A stretch of 64,000 bases of DNA from Nymphalis io (taxonomy: Eukaryota > Arthropoda > Insecta > Lepidoptera > Nymphalidae), in contig NC_065918.1 in assembly GCF_905147045.1 (NCBI RefSeq), positions 17,360,001-17,424,000 on the forward strand, in the 5' to 3' direction. Shown here piece by piece: positions 1 to 9,933 of the stretch (position 1 is its first letter; each line of letters opens with the position of its first letter). The translations under genes and the position numbers were made by a program. The notes beneath the pieces were generated by a model. It had not been told where the DNA came from, did not search any database, and saw nothing but the letters and a program-made list of their open reading frames with translations.

Positions 1-20
1 CAACGTATAATGGACGCTCG

Positions 21-1544
21 ATGAGGCTGGACCATCACCTCGCCGATTTAGAAGTAGAGTTAAGTCATATAAACTGGCATATACTGGGGTTATCTGAAGT
101 CCGAAGACAGGGGGAGGACACGATAACTCTAGAGTCCGGTAACTTACTCTACTTCCGCGAAGGTGATAACCTTTCCCAGGGTGGTGTCGGTTTTCTAGTC
201 AAAAAGGATCTCATTAGCAGCATTGTGGAAATCAGTAGAGTGTCGAACCGGGTAGCGTACCTTGTCCTAAAACTTTCCGACAGGTACTCCCTGAAGATCG
301 TACAGGTATATGCGCCAACTTCGACATACTCTGATGATGTGGTCGAAGCGATGTACGAGGACATCGCAAAGGCCCTCAACGACACCTCGAAGGCCCACTA
401 CAATGTTGTTATGGGAGACTTTAATGCTAAAGTGGGAGTACAAGATAGCGGTGAATCGAAAGTCGGACCTTACGGCTTGGGCTGCAGAAATCACAGGGGG
501 CAAATGCTGGTAAACTATCTCGAAGCGCAGGGGCTTTTTTTAATGAATTCTTTCTTTCAAAAAAAGCCTCAGAGGAGGTGGACCTGGCGAAGCCCCGATA
601 ACGTGACAAGGAACGAGATAGACTTTATCATTTCGAATAAAAGGCACATATTTAGAGATGTTTCAGTGATCAACAGGTTTAATACCGGAAGTGATCACCG
701 CTTGGTTCGAGGCACTCTAAATATCAACTTAAAAGCCGAAAAATCGAGAATGATGAGGTCTACTCTCCGACCTACCATGCTCCAAGCTGCTCAAGGCTCC
801 GAAAAGTTCCAAATGGAACTTCAAAATCAATTCACCGCGTTGGAAACCATAAGCAGCATTGATGAGAGAACCGACACGCTGGTCAAAATACTGCAAAACA
901 CATCCCGCAAGTGTTTTCCGCCACAGAGAAGAGACAACGCACCAAAACTCTCTGCTGAGACACTCGAGCTCATGAGAAAACGACGAGAACTACCATCGTT
1001 TTTGTCAGATAAGGCCTTAAATCGAATAATAAAAACGCTGACGCGACGCGATCTCCGACGCTCAAATACCCGTGCCATCAAGGCTGCGATTGAGCAAAAT
1101 CGGGGATCGAAAGTGTTCGCTCGCAAGTTTGGGAGGCCGCGTCTGACAAAACTTAAAACTGAAAATGGTGGGGTCGTTACCTCTAGGCCTGAGATTGTCG
1201 GAGAAGTAGAGAGGTTTTATGGGCAGTTGTTCTCTTCAAGATCGGATAAACCCGTGGGAATCAGTATTGATGACCAGCGCGCCCCTCTTATGCGCCATTA
1301 CTCCGAGGAGCTCCCGGTCGTTGACCAAGGCGAGATTAGGGCGGCTCTAGAACAGCTTAAAAACAACAAAGCTCCGGGAGATGACGGAATCACAACAGAG
1401 TTGCTTAAGGCAGGCGGGACTCCGGTCCTGAAAGAGCTAGCAAGCCTCTTTAATTCCGTCATCCAACATGGCAAGACCCCGGAAACGTGGAGCGGTGGAG
1501 TGAGGTGGTACTGTTTTTCAAGAATGGTGATAAAACCCTCTTGA
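21..1544 (+). CDS. RTE LINE ORF, 5' part: endonuclease domain and start of reverse transcriptase
   Basis: A 507-residue open frame. The endonuclease/exonuclease/phosphatase fold fills roughly residues 1-240: ILGLSEVRR near 21-30, a VYAPTS motif near 96, MGDFNAKVG near 130-138, and SDHRLVRG near 224-231 as the catalytic Asp-His pair. A basic linker follows. The reverse transcriptase start is seen as NNKAPGDDGI near residue 447, a standard LINE RT motif. The last 17 or so residues are frameshifted nonsense; the true frame continues in the ORF that starts at 1487. The ATG at 21 is only the first in the window: in-frame residues TYNGRS precede it and fit the family's N-terminus, so the protein probably begins upstream. 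It acts in target-primed reverse transcription and has no host role. Confidence 0.85.
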   Translation: MRLDHHLADLEVELSHINWHILGLSEVRRQGEDTITLESGNLLYFREGDNLSQGGVGFLVKKDLISSIVEISRVSNRVAYLVLKLSDRYSLKIVQVYAPTSTYSDDVVEAMYEDIAKALNDTSKAHYNVVMGDFNAKVGVQDSGESKVGPYGLGCRNHRGQMLVNYLEAQGLFLMNSFFQKKPQRRWTWRSPDNVTRNEIDFIISNKRHIFRDVSVINRFNTGSDHRLVRGTLNINLKAEKSRMMRSTLRPTMLQAAQGSEKFQMELQNQFTALETISSIDERTDTLVKILQNTSRKCFPPQRRDNAPKLSAETLELMRKRRELPSFLSDKALNRIIKTLTRRDLRRSNTRAIKAAIEQNRGSKVFARKFGRPRLTKLKTENGGVVTSRPEIVGEVERFYGQLFSSRSDKPVGISIDDQRAPLMRHYSEELPVVDQGEIRAALEQLKNNKAPGDDGITTELLKAGGTPVLKELASLFNSVIQHGKTPETWSGGVRWYCFSRMVIKPS

Positions 1545-2821
1545 AAAACTACAGACCAATCTCCCTCCTGAGTCACGTGTATAAGCTGTTCTCAAGAGTC
1601 GTCACGAACCGTCTCGCCAGACGACTTGACGAGTTCCAGCCCCCAGAGCAAGCCGGCTTTCGATCAGGCTACAGCACCGTGGACCACATCCATACTGTTC
1701 TGCAGATTGTGCAGAAGACCGAAGAGTACAATCAGCCGCTGTGTATGGCATTTGTGGACTACGAGAAAGCCTTCGACTCCATCGAAACCTGGGCAGTGCT
1801 CGACTCATTGCAGAGATGTCATATCGATTGGAGATATATCGAGGTACTGAGATGTCTGTACAACGCCGCTACAATGACTGTCCACATCCAGGACTGTAAG
1901 ACGAAGGCGATCCAACTGCGCAGAGGGGTGAGACAGGGGGATGTAATATCCCCGAAACTGTTCACCAACGCGTTGGAAGACGTTTTCAAGACGCTGGATT
2001 GGACTAGGTATGGAGTCAATGTAAACGGCGAGTACATCTCACACCTTCGATTTGCCGACGATATCGTCATCATAGCAGAGTCGCTGGAACAACTCACCGA
2101 AATGCTGCGTAGCCTAGGCGAGTCTTCCCGGTGTGTCGGTCTCGGTATAAACTTGGACAAGACCAAGGTCATGTTCAATAGGCATGTCATGCCGGGACCG
2201 ATATACGTCGAGGGGAAACCTCTCGAAGTTGTTATTGAATATACCTACCTAGGACAGATAATACAAGTCGGTAGGAACAACTTCGAGAAGGAAGCCGATC
2301 GAAGAATTCGCTTGGGATGGGCAGCATTTGGCAACCTTCGTCAAGTCCTCAAGTCGTCTATACCGCAATGTTTGAAGACGAAAGTCTTCAACCAATGCGT
2401 CTTACCTGCCATGACATACGGTGCCGAAACGTGGACACTAACTGCGGGACTAGTCCACAAATTCAAAGTCGCTCAGCGTGCTATGGAGCGAGCTATGCTC
2501 GGAGTATCTTTGAAGGATAAGATAAGAAATGAGATTATCCGGAAAAGAACCGGAGTCACCGACATAGCTTGCAAAATTAGCAGGCTGAAGTGGCAGTGGA
2601 CTGGTCACGTATGTCGTAGGACCGATGGCCGTTGGAGCAGACGAGTCCTAGAGTGGACTCCGCGAATCGGCAAGCGCAGCGTAGGGCGCCCTCCAGCCAG
2701 GTGGACCGACGACCTTAAGAAGGTGGCGGGCAACAACTGGATGCGGAAGGCGGAGGACAGGGAGCTTTGGCGCACCTTGGGAGAGGCCTATGTTCAGCAG
2801 TGGACAACGATTGGCTGTTGA
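1487..2821 (+). CDS. RTE LINE ORF, 3' part: reverse transcriptase and C-terminal region
   Basis: A 444-residue frame that continues the reverse transcriptase after the frameshift. Visible motifs are NYRPISLLSHVYKLFSRV (RT block 1), EQAGFR, FVDYEKAFDSIE with the first catalytic Asp, LRRGVRQGDVISPKLF, and RFADDIVII with the Asp-Asp pair, then YLGQII. The tail holds TYGAETWTLT and a GRPPARWTDDLKKV motif typical of this LINE family, ending at the stop 2819-2821. The first eight or so residues come from the duplicated bases and are not original. All catalytic residues are present, so only the frameshift stops the element from encoding one protein. Confidence 0.88.
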   Translation: MERWSEVVLFFKNGDKTLLKNYRPISLLSHVYKLFSRVVTNRLARRLDEFQPPEQAGFRSGYSTVDHIHTVLQIVQKTEEYNQPLCMAFVDYEKAFDSIETWAVLDSLQRCHIDWRYIEVLRCLYNAATMTVHIQDCKTKAIQLRRGVRQGDVISPKLFTNALEDVFKTLDWTRYGVNVNGEYISHLRFADDIVIIAESLEQLTEMLRSLGESSRCVGLGINLDKTKVMFNRHVMPGPIYVEGKPLEVVIEYTYLGQIIQVGRNNFEKEADRRIRLGWAAFGNLRQVLKSSIPQCLKTKVFNQCVLPAMTYGAETWTLTAGLVHKFKVAQRAMERAMLGVSLKDKIRNEIIRKRTGVTDIACKISRLKWQWTGHVCRRTDGRWSRRVLEWTPRIGKRSVGRPPARWTDDLKKVAGNNWMRKAEDRELWRTLGEAYVQQWTTIGC

Positions 2822-3392
2822 TTGAAGTATTTTGTTGTTCCGATAACTTTTTAATATAATTAGCCAGCCAGCACTCGATAGTTTGTTTATTCTATCATTA
2901 AAACTCAATTACCAAAATGGAGAGAGACAGTTGTAACATTTGTACATAACTTCTGTAATTATTAATTAAATACTCACATCACCGCTCTGTGGCGCCGTCC
3001 ACATTAAGCGCAACACGATTAGAGAGAAGCGTTGGTAAGTCGACCAGGGACCTCGCTCTCGAGACAATGACGAGGCGATCACATTCTGCATAACCCAGAC
3101 ATTCTCGACGCGCTGCCAAACGCGAAGTCGAGAACAGGTGTGTTATATTGCTTGGGTTTGTAGTTAAAAGTTACTTCTTCGTTTTTATATCCGAACAGAA
3201 TAGTAACAAAATATTGTTGGAAGCAACCTAGATTAGGTAATCAATATTACGTTCCTTTACATTTATAGGTACTAATTGCACAGCTATTTCTAGAGCATTT
3301 ATTTATTCATCGTGACTAAGTTCAAACAACGAAAATAGGCGATACGTGAGTAATGAGTCAATTACATGTAAAAAATTCCTTATGATATTAGT
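2822..3392. other. Noncoding flank of the RTE element
   Basis: AT-rich DNA following the LINE stop codon. The first 150 or so bases may be its 3' untranslated region. A slightly GC-richer stretch at 2985-3140 has no convincing frame. Nothing else recognised. Confidence 0.4.
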
Positions 3393-3566
3393 TTCAAATG
3401 GAATAGATGTGTAAGCGCGACCTACATCCCGCTGGAACCGAGCCAGGACCGGGAATACTGCAAGGTGACGCCGAACGCCGTCGCAGGAGACTGGGTATCA
3501 CGCACGGGGTCCTTCCCCACCTGCCACTTTAGTCCTCGCCTCAATTATAACAATCAAACGCTTTAA
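3393..3566 (+). other. Exon-like open stretch of unknown origin
   Basis: A 57-codon open frame in unusually GC-rich sequence for this region, ending in TAA at 3564-3566. It contains the peptide YIPLEPSQDREYCKVT near the middle and reads like coding sequence rather than random DNA. An AG at 3390-3391 could be an acceptor, though the tract before it is not pyrimidine-rich. I do not recognise the family. It may be one exon of an unlinked gene, a retroposed fragment, or part of a transposon. Confidence 0.25.
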
Positions 3567-3737
3567 TCCTCGATGAAATAAAAATAAGACCATATTGCAG
3601 TACTGAATAATACTTCGTCACGTTCTTATTAAAGACAATATAAGACAGATTTATTAAACGAGATAGATTGTAGATTAAGGAATCTGTCCAATAGCGATTA
3701 GAATTGAATTGGTTTCAAGTTTATTTTTTATTGCATA

Positions 3738-3989
3738 GGTAGGCGTACGAGCATATGATCCACCTGATAGTAAGTGGTCACCAACGCCCATAGACATTGT
3801 AAGAAATGTTAGCCATCGATTACATCGCCAATGCGTTACCAACCTTGGGAACTAAGATGTTATATCCCTTATGCCTGTTATTACATTGGCTCACTCACCC
3901 TTCAAACCGGAACACAACAATACCAAGTACTGCTGTTTGGCTGTAGAATATCTTTATAGACGAGCTTGCACAAAGCCCTACCGCCAGTC
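3738..3989 (+). repeat. Interspersed repeat, family A copy 1
   Basis: Shares its whole length with the copy at 24331-24603. Both read CACTCACCCTTCAAACCGG in the middle and end in a tract like GCTTGCACAAAGCCCTACC. The copies differ at many sites, so they are old. At least five copies lie in this window on both strands, which fits a SINE or LINE-tail family spread through the genome. No coding capacity. Confidence 0.75.
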
Positions 3990-4432
3990 AGTAGTGGCAG
4001 TGCAAACGGTTTTGGTGATAAGTGACGAGCATTCCGTAAAAATATAAGCTGATTAATATAAATACATTTAGAGCGTCCCGTATAAAAAAAGGAAAGCCGG
4101 GCTCAGTCCAAGCCTCGTGGAACGCTTTAACGCTAACCCGACGAAAGTATCGTCTCGACTACATACACGATAATAATAAAATATTTTGACTTTAAAATGA
4201 AATGTTATTAATATATAATCTCAAAATTTTCAATATAATGAATTTTTCGGAGAAAAGATGCTTTGATATTATGTGTACCGCGGTGGTTGTATATGATTCA
4301 GATATAATGTAACTGCAACGGACTGATTCTGCTAATGGAATATTAAAAATTTATTATATCTTTGTAATGAATACCATCTGATGACGCGGACAAAAACCAT
4401 ATATACTCCACCCGTAGACAATGAGACTGTAG

Positions 4433-4520
4433 AAGCTGGGTGCGGCGGTTCTCGTGACTACCTTGGCTGACATCAAACGAGGATGGAAACGCGCCTTGGT
4501 CAGCCGTGAGATATTCAAGG
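4433..4520 (+). other. Second exon-like stretch
   Basis: 88 bases bounded by TAG before 4433 and by a good donor (AAGG|GTATGT) at 4521. The frame from 4433 gives 29 residues including TLADIKRGWKRALVSREIFK. The reverse strand is also open across it, which lowers the weight of the frame. Family not recognised. It could be a transposon fragment or a real exon. Confidence 0.2.
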
Positions 4521-7500
4521 GTATGTAGGTAGGTACTTTACGTTGATAGCACTAGTCGGAATGTTGTACAAGCTTCTTTCGCATAGAAAATAGTCGTCCG
4601 GTAGGGATCGTCACTCAGAGCTAAGAGCGCAAATTGCATGAATGTACATCGTTACTCTTAAGCGTTTCTGTACATTTATTTCTTAATTTGGTACGTGAAA
4701 ACATTTGTTATCAATAATGGTTAAATTGACGTTGTTTATTGACGTGGAAAAAAACAAAACGAAATGCATCCGTCCAACGTAAGCGGGGTGTATGTGAGAC
4801 TCCAGCTCAAGTGCCAGCTTACTCATTAAAATCCCTCTTGCTGTGTACGTACTCTCTCCGTGACCTCAGGGATACCACATTCGATACTATGCTCTATATC
4901 AAATAATTTAGTTTTAAATGTCAAAAACATGGAATGCGTACTGTTTGCTGTATATAATGTTAGAAAGCAAAATGATAATCATCAAAACGATCTAAATGTA
5001 ACCGACTCTAAAGTGCGGTTAGGAATCAGTTAGGACTGGAAACTTCAGTGGAATCCTCATTTATCATCATTGTTCCTAATGGACAGACTCGGCTCCGCAG
5101 ATTACGCTTTTAGAAAAGTTAGGCAAGTAGCTGCTGCGGTATCGACTTGCTCGCTTATTAAAGTATAGTATATATAGTATCTTATGTTATAGTTAATTTT
5201 GAACAAAGTTACGCATATTCAGACTGTTTTCACTCACTCACTCTGTAAGAATTCTCAGATCACTTTGTAAGAATTAGCGACATTATATCAACACTCACAA
5301 GGAGGGTAAACAACGGCGCTCTTGTGTAAACTTAAAACATCTAGTTTCCAACTCCTCAAAGTCAATACATATAGTACGATTCCACAGGTATGTAACATAT
5401 TTAACTTTATCTATTGAGGAATCCAGGCCTGATTTATTAAAAACATTTACATATGTACTACAAAATACAATGAAATATATTAATTTAAAAAAATTGTAGA
5501 GTTCGGATTAGTTGATTTGGAAAGAGGACAATATGAATTTAGTTGGCTACGTATTAAAACCAAGAGTAACGAGTTTCCTGACGGGTCTTGACGGCGGAAC
5601 CTCTTCTTCGTGCCGCTATTAGCTTAACATTTAAGTCGAGGTTGTAACGTGACGTCATGATCATGCTGCCAGGAGTCTACTTCAGTATAGAACACCTTCC
5701 TTTTCTCCATAATTCGTTCCTATAACTCCTCGCTGTCCTCCTCTTGGGACTGTGCAAGATGCATACATATAACAAACACCTACACACTTCTTAAATGAAC
5801 AGCCACCTTGCTAGGGTTATAAAAAAGTTAAGTCAGCCGTCGGCGCTATATGGGAGTGTTTGCTCGCGTGAATTCAAACGAAACTTAAATTTCTTATTTG
5901 ACGTAAAACTTCATTAAATATTTGTCAGATATAGAAAGAAAGATGAAATCTGTCCGTTGATTATACAATATAAAATGTGTTCTTATTTTTCATATAACTT
6001 CATCGCACAGCGGAGCGAGGACGTTGTAGAAACCAGCCAGAGAAAGTCACTCACTGACTACTGACGAGTGAGAGTGCAATGATGATGTGCGAGTATGTAT
6101 AGTAATGATAGGACGGACGGACGGGCGGACAGACGCACACGACGCTCCCATTTGCATCGATTCGCTATAATATAATTAAGCTGTGTTTAATTTGAATATT
6201 ACTGAGGTTTTGAATAATTTGTACGGGATTGCGGTGTCGCATAAGAAAAAAAGTAGTCATACGAAAATATGTATACGATTATAATGACTAAACTAGTAAA
6301 TAAATATTAATATTAAGTAAAGAGAACCAAAATTCCAAAAACAGCAATGAAGCAGGTCCTTGTGTTTCATTGTAGCGCACGGCCCATTGTCGTCAGACTT
6401 CTTTTATAATATTTTTCTTTTGTCCTGATTTATAATGGAAAGTGAAAAGTTTTTAATTCATTAACATAAAGTAACAATAGCTGGTAAAATAAGTATTCGT
6501 TAAAAGAAATGTTTCTATTTAAGAAGTTATAAAAACTTCGAAACCGCGGTTGCGACACACTCAATATTCGTACTTTCACACAACTTATTAATTTCTATAT
6601 TTAAATCAGTTCTATTATAATTTCAGACAAGCGAATCATCTCGTAGCTTAGTGCGCAGTTGACCTGATTGCTCTCTCGAGAGACGTTATATCTCATTATA
6701 TATGATTTGCGCTACGTGACTCTGTTTCTTGCTTATAATTAGAATGCTGAACTAATGTAACAAGAAAATTATACCTTTTTCTTTAATAGCAAATCAATAA
6801 TAACATGAGTTTCAGAGAGAGAGAGATCTTGTTGTACGTAGAGAGAAAACTGATATGGCAACGTTTATTTTATTTCATTCAAGTGTTTATTTTGTATTTG
6901 TTAGAAAACACCTTTGAAATCATTCTATAACAAAAAAAAAACAACTATGTAATTAAAAAACAAGTAAAACAAAAGTGAGAAACAACAGGATTTTTCGAAA
7001 TTAACTCAATTAAATTATTCGCACACACCTAACAACATTTGAACCGAGCAGGAAGTACAAAGAAAAGCTTATAAAGAGCTTATGTTACCATATGAGACCG
7101 GTTTTGAACTGCAATATATAATAATGTGTATATCTATTATAATTATGTATAACCTACATTGCAACTTCCTTTGAAGTTCTTGACGAATTATCTCAAAATT
7201 AAAAATCTAATAGATCGATAAATTCTTGCGAGCACTTCATTCATAGTCATTTCACAATATTTCATTAAATTTAATGTTACCACCGGTAAGGAATGTGGAT
7301 TCTATCGACATGAAAATCAGTAGTTTCTATTTTCCATCGATCAAGTTACAAAGATAATTTGTTAAATACAGTTGAATTATGATTTATTCTGCATGGAAAT
7401 TAACGAATGCTAACTACACGCATTTCTCATATCGCTTTATAGTATTTCATCGATAAAATTCTAATTTTTTTTAACATGAGGTCTAAATTTATTAGCTGAA

Positions 7501-7856
7501 ATGTACCATTGTTATATCGCTTGAGTAAAATCTAAAAAAATGAGCGAAGAGGATGATAATATAGACATTATCGTTCTCATCCTCTGCATTTGTCATTATC
7601 TCACCGATATTTTTTCACGAGAACATAACTCGATCACACTAACAGGTGGGAATACGTTTGATAATATTATAGTAACATTTCGTTCTCGTAATTTTCAGCC
7701 TCTGTGAGCTCTTTAAATACTGTGTCATATTTTGTAGGACCTTAAATATTTGTATCAAAATTACCAGAAAAAAAATGTCAAAAAATGACCTTGGACTAAA
7801 ACTCTTAGTTTTGGTAATGGCAGTTATGAAATTATACAGTTATGTCACTACATAAT

Positions 7857-7896
7857 AATAAGCTGAGCTAAACTCACTAGTTCAGCTCAGCTTATT
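7857..7896. repeat. Perfect 13-bp inverted repeat (hairpin)
   Basis: AATAAGCTGAGCT at 7857-7869 is the exact reverse complement of 7884-7896, with a 14-base loop. No flanking T-run or gene gives it a role. Confidence 0.6.
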
Positions 7897-8632
7897 TGTC
7901 ACTCAGGGATAGGCAATAGGGATCGAAAACGAGGCAAGCAACAGATGAAATTTGGCGTAACATCAATAAATATATCAACGTCAGATCGAACAGTCAAACG
8001 CGATGCAAATATTAAACAAACTAAGAAAAACTATAATTGAATCGTTCTTGTACTAATTACTAATGATTTAATATTCACAAAGGTCAGATGATGTAATATA
8101 AATCTCGTCTACTCAGACAGAACGGTTCGGCTTATGTTACGAGCACGTTCTTCAGGTTTCGCTCTATTGCTGCCGCAGATATTATAGCTCCGAACTCTTT
8201 ACAAATATTATATCTCGAGGCGTAGTGGTTACTTGGTCCTATATACATACATAGCCTCGTTACATACTTGCATAGCGGTTGTAGAATAACACCGTCGTAA
8301 TGCACTTTTCGATCACGTAGACCTATGAACGGACTCAACTACGTTTTAAAGAATCCTTTGTGTATAAGTTTAGTATGTTTTTGATTAATTTAAGTTATTG
8401 TAAAGGAGTTCATTTTTATGTATTTACAAATAAAGCAATTATGTTTGTATTTTTTAAAAACATGTCTTCCCATTCATTCTTCCATTGGAATTATTCTTTC
8501 GCTTCGCACATTTCGATATTGCAAACAAATTAACGAATTTTTTGACCACAAACTAATTTAGTCTAACCGGCGTCGTGCTATTACGCGGTACGTTTACGTC
8601 ATTTTCATAATTTAGCTGCATACAAATTAGAT

Positions 8633-8702
8633 AATAAAGATAATACAAATTATAATTATAAAATGCATAAATAAAGATAATACAAATTATAATTATAAAA
8701 TG
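8633..8702. repeat. Tandem duplication, 33 bases twice at period 37
   Basis: Bases 8633-8665 recur exactly at 8670-8702, with four bases between. AT-rich, and consistent with a recent local slip or duplication. Confidence 0.75.
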
Positions 8703-9825
8703 GTTTCTTTTAGGTCGAGGTGTGCAGTCAGGACTTTATCTTGTATTGATTTCTGTAGGTGCTTTGCATTACCGGAGAGTCGAGGCCTCCCGGTGCCCAT
8801 TTTATTCTTCGTGAACATATAAAATGAGCATTAATACGAAATAAGCGCTCTTGCTTATAATTTTATTGTTTTGCATAATCCCTGCGTGTAATAATATAAA
8901 GCAGTTTACGTTTGTGAACTCGGATAATAAATATTAGCGTAATGCAAATTTACTGCACCAAGTGTTTCGACTTAATTTTGCATCTATTCTTGGCACAAAA
9001 GTTGTTATTGTAAGTAATAATTTAATTTTCCTCGTGAATATGACTGACTTTGGATATCATTTTAATCAATATTATTATTGCCCGTAAATATCAAATCGTC
9101 TAACAACTCGTTCTATTGCCTTAAAATGCGGATGGTATAAGAGACATAAACGAAGAACGGCTTCGATGCCAGACGTTTAAGTACAGCTCAGGCGTGATAT
9201 TTTAAATAACACTTGCATATGATATAGTAGTTGTATTTTTTGTTGTGAGCGCTTGCCTTCCCGTTATTGCTCTTAGCGTTATTGGTCAAACAGGTTAATT
9301 GTTAGGAGAGCCAGTTTCAGAGGACTCAAACCGAAACACAAGAATACAGCAAATGCTCCTCCCATTTTGCAGTAATGTTATTGGAAATACAATGAGTTAG
9401 TAATCACCACAGGGACTTCTAATTTCCTGAGTTCATAAAAAACAAGATCAGTGTTTAGTTGTAATCCAGAGATAAATTTATATGTTTGCTATTATTCGTA
9501 CTGTTCGCGTTCACGCTTCATTTATCTGAATGAGTTGAAACTGCTGCTACTGTTAGCTGTTGTTACTAGTGTGGTAGATGACCTTTAAATTATATTTTTT
9601 TGTAAAAACTAAATATAATTTTAGAGGCGTAGCAAGCTGCAGCGCATGGGCTGGGCCGAAGAGTAGTAGTAATTAAATGTCTTGTGTGAAATTGTTTTGT
9701 TTTTTTCTTACGCTTAGAGTAATTCTATGTTGTGTTTTTAAATATAGTGAATATTGTATAGGAAAAGTTTTTTTTTAAGATTGTCACTTTACTGTTATAT
9801 TTTAATTGTGTACAATGTAAGTCAC

Positions 9826-9933
9826 CTTCTCGGACCATTGGCGCGTGCCGCTGCCGTTAGCCGTGGAGCGGGTGGACAGACAGTGAGTCATATACTGCGA
9901 AATCGTTATTAGCCAAAGTGCTAGATTTTGCAT
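9826..9933 (-). other. Candidate first coding exon with signal peptide (speculative)
   Basis: On the minus strand an ATG at 9933-9931 opens a frame of 36 codons ending at a donor-like AAG|GTGACT. The N-terminus, MQNLALWLITISQYMTHC, is hydrophobic like a secretion signal. The sequence is GC-richer than its surroundings. I could not find a next exon by eye, and no family is recognised, so this may be chance. Confidence 0.18.

Larger units (their letters stand above)
1..2821 (+). mobile_element. RTE-type non-LTR retrotransposon, near-complete, 5' end cut by window edge
   Basis: The element encodes an apurinic-type endonuclease followed by a reverse transcriptase, the layout of RTE-clade LINEs, which nick the target and copy their RNA in place. 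The reading frame is already open at base 3, before the first ATG at 21, so the 5' end lies outside the window. One frameshift near 1487-1502 separates the endonuclease half from most of the reverse transcriptase. No other break is seen in about 2.8 kb, so the insertion looks young. The exact 3' end after the stop at 2821 cannot be placed; there is no obvious poly(A) tail. Confidence 0.9.
4521..9825. other. AT-rich intergenic DNA, no gene recognised
   Basis: No frame longer than about 70 codons resembles a protein. Small items only: a short GGAC-type run near 6113-6136, a GAGA run near 6816-6828, a perfect hairpin at 7857-7896 and a 37-base-period duplication at 8633-8702 (both listed separately). 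Confidence 0.5.
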
